Assembly: GCA_963810775.1 (NCBI GenBank)
Contig: CAWEOT010000005.1
Location: forward strand, 62,001 to 126,000
Reading direction: 5' to 3'
Origin: DATBVX01 sp963810775
Lineage (GTDB): Bacteria > Pseudomonadota > Gammaproteobacteria > Steroidobacterales > Steroidobacteraceae
Length of the DNA: 64,000 bases
Shown: positions 61,177 through 64,000 of the stretch, in pieces
How positions within the stretch are numbered: the first letter of the stretch is position 1
Layout: the number at the start of each line of letters is the position of its first letter
Program-made: the position numbers and the translations under genes
The notes under the pieces: model-generated
What the model saw: the letters and a program-made list of their open reading frames with translations, nothing else
Told to the model about the DNA's origin: nothing
Database searches by the model: none

Positions 61177-62928
61177 GTGCAGCCGAGCGACTCTCGCGCC
61201 GTTCACGATCCCGCTCTCGCTGCGCAGTGCGCTCATGATGTCGCAGCGGCGTTCGTCGACTACAACAACGAATTCCGTGCCATCACGCGCCGTGCACCGG
61301 CCCACTTCGAGGCCCGCGACTGGCGCGGCAGCCAGCGCGATGCCGTTCAGCGCATTGAACTCTACGACCGGTTCGTCAATGCGACGATCGCACAACTCAA
61401 GGTGAAACTCGGGTCGGCGTCGCTCGACCCGGAACTGTGGCGCTCGATCCGCCGACATTTCGCGATTCTCGTCGAGCCTCTGCCCGACACGGAATTCACC
61501 AAGACCTTTTTCAGCTCGATCACCCGCCGTCTGTTCGGGACCGTAGGTGTCGCGCCAGACCTCGAGTTCGTCGCCCTCGATCTCGATCCGCTCGGCAGCA
61601 TTACCTCGCACGTCGTCACCAACACCTATTTCAACCGCGGCTCGCTCGAGCTGATGTGCGAACAGATTCTGACGGATTTTCGCTTCCACACACCGTGGAA
61701 GGATTTCGATCGCAGCGTCGCGCATGTCGCGACCGAAGTAGCGGCACACTGCCAGCAGACGGGTGAGAGGCGCGCGGTCGAGCAGATCGAGATCATCCGC
61801 CCGGTGTTCTACCAGATGACGCGGGCCTACCTCGTGGGGCGCGTCGTTGGGCGTGGCTGGATGCTGCCGCTGGTGATCGCGCTCAAGAACACCGACGGCG
61901 GCGTACTGGTGGACGCAGTGATGATGCGCGAAGCCGACGTCAGCATCGTGTTCAGCTTCACGCGCTCCTACTTTCACGTCGACCTGGAGCGCGTCGGCGA
62001 AGCGGTGGTGTTTCTCAAGTCGATGCTGCCGCGCAAGCCAGTGAGCGAGTTGTTCACCGTATTGGGGCGTGCCAAGCAGGGCAAGACCGAACGCTATCGG
62101 GAGCTGTTCCGCCATCTGCAGCAGTCGGACGATGAATTCGTGCATGCGCCCGGCGATCGCGGGCTGGTGATGATCTGCTTCACCCTGCCCTCCTTCGACA
62201 TCGTGTTCAAGGTCATCCGCGATCGCTTTCCATATCCCAAGAGCATCCTGCGGCAGGATGTCATGGCGAAGTACGAGATGGTTTTCAAGCACGATCGCGC
62301 CGGCCGGCTCGTGGATGCGCAGGAATTCAAACGGCTGCGCTTTCCAAAGCAGCGCTTTTCAGGGCCGCTCCTCGAAGAACTCTCCGGCGAAGCGGCCGGC
62401 AGCGTGCATGTCGACGGCGAGGACCTGATATTCGATCACATGTATATCGAACGGCGCATGACGCCGCTCAATCTCTACCTCGGCGGCCAATCACGCGAGG
62501 CCGCAGAATTGGCGGTGCTCGACTACGGTCAGGCGATCCGTGACCTGGCATACACGAACATCTTTGCCGGGGACCTGCTGCTGAAGAATTTCGGCGTCAC
62601 GCGCCACGGCCGCGTGATCTTCTACGACTATGACGAGCTGTGCCGTGTCACTGACTGCCGCTTCCGCGATATGCCGCAGGCCAACAACGAGGAAGACGAG
62701 ATGCGCGGCGAGGCGTGGTTCTACGTCGCGGACAACGACGTGTTTCCTGAAACCTTCATGGCTTTCCTCGGTTTTGATGCCGACCTCAAACAGGCCTTCC
62801 TGGATGTGCATGGCGAGATCCTGACGGCAGAGTTCTGGCGGCACGTCCAGCAGCGACACTTGGGCGGAGAACTGATGGAAGTACTGCCCTATCACCCGCA
62901 CCGGGTGCGCGTGGCGAGCAGCCTTTAG
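61177..62928 (+). CDS. aceK: Isocitrate dehydrogenase kinase/phosphatase
   Basis: This protein has 583 aa from a GTG at 61177 with GGAG 7 nt upstream; the frame is open far upstream inside icd but that is shadow. AceK phosphorylates and dephosphorylates isocitrate dehydrogenase to direct carbon to the glyoxylate bypass. Diagnostic sequence includes WRSIRRHFAILVEPLPDTEFTKTFFSSITRRLF, FSFTRSYFHVDLERVGEAVVFLKSMLPRKP, FDIVFKVIRDRFPYPKS (kinase core), MYIERRMTPLNLYL, and NIFAGDLLLKNFGVTRHGRVIFYDYDELC (catalytic and metal-binding Asp). Length matches the family. No aceA or aceB gene is in the window. Confidence 0.96.
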   Translation: MQPSDSRAVHDPALAAQCAHDVAAAFVDYNNEFRAITRRAPAHFEARDWRGSQRDAVQRIELYDRFVNATIAQLKVKLGSASLDPELWRSIRRHFAILVEPLPDTEFTKTFFSSITRRLFGTVGVAPDLEFVALDLDPLGSITSHVVTNTYFNRGSLELMCEQILTDFRFHTPWKDFDRSVAHVATEVAAHCQQTGERRAVEQIEIIRPVFYQMTRAYLVGRVVGRGWMLPLVIALKNTDGGVLVDAVMMREADVSIVFSFTRSYFHVDLERVGEAVVFLKSMLPRKPVSELFTVLGRAKQGKTERYRELFRHLQQSDDEFVHAPGDRGLVMICFTLPSFDIVFKVIRDRFPYPKSILRQDVMAKYEMVFKHDRAGRLVDAQEFKRLRFPKQRFSGPLLEELSGEAAGSVHVDGEDLIFDHMYIERRMTPLNLYLGGQSREAAELAVLDYGQAIRDLAYTNIFAGDLLLKNFGVTRHGRVIFYDYDELCRVTDCRFRDMPQANNEEDEMRGEAWFYVADNDVFPETFMAFLGFDADLKQAFLDVHGEILTAEFWRHVQQRHLGGELMEVLPYHPHRVRVASSL

Positions 62929-62996
62929 ATCGAAGCGCCAGCCGATGCCACACGCTTGAAACCCCGTGCGCGCGGAGAAGCTGACAACCCGTCGGG

Positions 62997-63347
62997 CTAC
63001 TTGCCGGACTCGAGGTGAAACCGCTGCAGCACGCGGTGAAACATCGGCGCAAGGATTGCGCCAGCCGCGGTCAGAAACACGATGCCCGAGAACAATGCAT
63101 ACAACGCCGCGAAGATCTTCGCGCCGCTGGACGTGAGCGGATCGATCTCGCCCATGCCGGTGAGAATCATCGCCGCATTGAGAACCGCGTCGATCCAGTC
63201 GAGCTCGGCGATGAAGTGATAGCCCAGGATGCCGATGACGAGTCCCCCGGCGAGTAACGTGCACGCCAGGCCAAGGCCACGGAAGTACTTGCGGCTGAAG
63301 GGATGAGAGAAGCGAGGGGTTGACTCAGATTGCGCCTTGCCTGTCAT
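62997..63347 (-). CDS. Small ion-channel-like membrane protein
   Basis: This protein has 116 aa from ATG 63347 with GGAGA upstream. Two transmembrane helices (LGLACTLLAGGLVIGILGYHFIAEL and ALYALFSGIVFLTAAGAILAPMFHRVLQRF) flank a pore-helix-like loop (VLNAAMILTGMGEIDPLTSSG). That matches the Ion_trans_2 / two-TM potassium channel layout. In place of the TVGYG filter there is TGMGEI. Similar prokaryotic short proteins exist with this variant, so it may be a channel of other selectivity or a non-conducting relative. It stands 46 bp after the PLP-enzyme gene on the same strand and may be co-transcribed. Confidence 0.75.
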   Translation of the reverse strand: MTGKAQSESTPRFSHPFSRKYFRGLGLACTLLAGGLVIGILGYHFIAELDWIDAVLNAAMILTGMGEIDPLTSSGAKIFAALYALFSGIVFLTAAGAILAPMFHRVLQRFHLESGK

Positions 63348-63393
63348 CGCGTGTTCTCCACTGGTCGGGCAAACGGAATCACTCGCGGCTTCA

Positions 63394-64000
63394 TCACCCG
63401 CTCGCGTGTTCGAGCGCCTGGCGCAAGTCCGCGATGAGATCCTCCGCGTCTTCGATACCAACTGACAGCCGCACGGTACTGTCGGAGACACCCGAAAGCT
63501 CGACCTGCGCCGGTGTCAGGTCGCGTTCGCGCAGGAGTTGCGGCGGCATCACTAGCGACTCGGTAGAGCCCAGGCTTGCCGCCCTCGCGAAAAGCCGCAG
63601 TGCGTCGGCAAATCGGCGCCCGCCTTCCGCTCCGCCACGGATGTCGAAGCTGACGATGCTGCCGAAATCGTGCATCTGCGCGCGCGCCAGTGCGTGTTGC
63701 GGATGGGCCGCGAGACCCGGGTAGAAAACCCTTGCGACCTGCTCGTGATTGGCGAGGAACTGCGCTACCTGCATCGCGTTCGTGGCCTGCTCGCGATTGC
63801 GCAGGAAATACGTCTTGAGACCGCGCAGGATCAGGAACGCCGCATGCGGATCGAGAAACGCGCCGAGGGTGACGAAGTCTTTGCGCATCACCTTGATCAG
63901 CTCGGTCCGCGCAATCACCGCGCCGCCCATGACATCGCCGTGTCCCGATGCGTACTTGGTCAGGCTGTGAACGAAGATATCGACCTCGTACTGGCCATGA
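63394..64000 (-). CDS. Cys/Met-metabolism PLP enzyme (cystathionine gamma-synthase/lyase family), 5' end outside window
   Basis: About 202 C-terminal residues are visible; the frame is open to the right edge. The PLP lysine motif stands in HSLTKYASGHGDVMGGAV, followed by FVTLGAFLDPHAAFLILRGLKTYFLRNREQATNAMQVAQFL and the C-terminal ASLGSTESLVMPP segment (SLG-ESLV binds substrate carboxylate). All are typical of cystathionine gamma-synthase, gamma-lyase and methionine gamma-lyase. LTPAQVELSGVSDSTVRLSVGIEDAEDLIADLRQAL closes the domain. The specific reaction cannot be told without the N-terminus. Confidence 0.9.
   Translation of the reverse strand, partial: HGQYEVDIFVHSLTKYASGHGDVMGGAVIARTELIKVMRKDFVTLGAFLDPHAAFLILRGLKTYFLRNREQATNAMQVAQFLANHEQVARVFYPGLAAHPQHALARAQMHDFGSIVSFDIRGGAEGGRRFADALRLFARAASLGSTESLVMPPQLLRERDLTPAQVELSGVSDSTVRLSVGIEDAEDLIADLRQALEHASG

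Overview
The window is GC-rich, densely coded chromosomal DNA from a Gram-negative bacterium. Lipoproteins, outer-membrane barrels, an OprO/P-type porin, icd-aceK, a sulfate-type ABC importer and OmpR-type two-component systems point to a gammaproteobacterium. A relative of the Steroidobacteraceae/Nevskiales/Xanthomonadales is my inference from gene content, not something the bases prove. I see no tRNA, rRNA, CRISPR array, transposase or phage genes. Many start codons are GTG, and translationally coupled overlaps (ATGA, TGATG) are common.

Left third (1-16.5 kb): an extracytoplasmic redox island. A leftward run holds a TlpA-like thioredoxin, a small exported protein and a TPR protein. Beside it is a leftward three-gene operon: a DUF1588-like CxxCH protein, a lipoprotein with two CxxCH motifs and a LamG-like domain, and a Tat-exported DUF1501-like protein. 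Divergent from that operon is a rightward run: a lipoprotein resembling the alpha subunit of anammox hydrazine synthase (beta-propeller plus two CxxCH), two beta-barrel-type envelope proteins, a second TlpA-like protein, a DUF4266 lipoprotein ending in CGCN and a DUF3570 barrel. An ApbE flavin transferase faces this run. The 487-bp divergent intergenic region carries two CRP-like palindromes. A nested inverted-repeat (MITE-like) element splits DUF4266 from DUF3570. This island is my main candidate for an undescribed system.

Middle (16.5-44.6 kb): two tiny exported proteins with a clear terminator; an ECF sigma/Ser-Thr kinase-TPR pair; a SYLF protein with a probable frameshift; a leftward DUF4331/Ig-lipoprotein/TPR/HupE operon; then mostly single metabolic or stress genes (SRPBCC, TPR lipoprotein, pirin, berberine-bridge-type oxidase, methyltransferases, MFS, MsrA, ICMT-like, EexN-like lipoprotein, RIO-like kinase, PlpD-type patatin, AlaX, PQQ dehydrogenase).

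Right third (44.7-64 kb): a porin plus sulfate-type binding protein converge on a six-gene operon made of an ABC ATPase with a universal-stress-like C-terminus, two CysT/CysW permeases, a histidine kinase, a response regulator and an FAD/NAD(P)-binding protein. Both promoter regions contain TGT(A/C)ACC-type direct repeats. Then come agmatine deiminase, a methyltransferase, a PAP2 phosphatase, a second two-component system, icd-aceK, a small channel-like protein and a cystathionine gamma-synthase family gene cut by the right edge.
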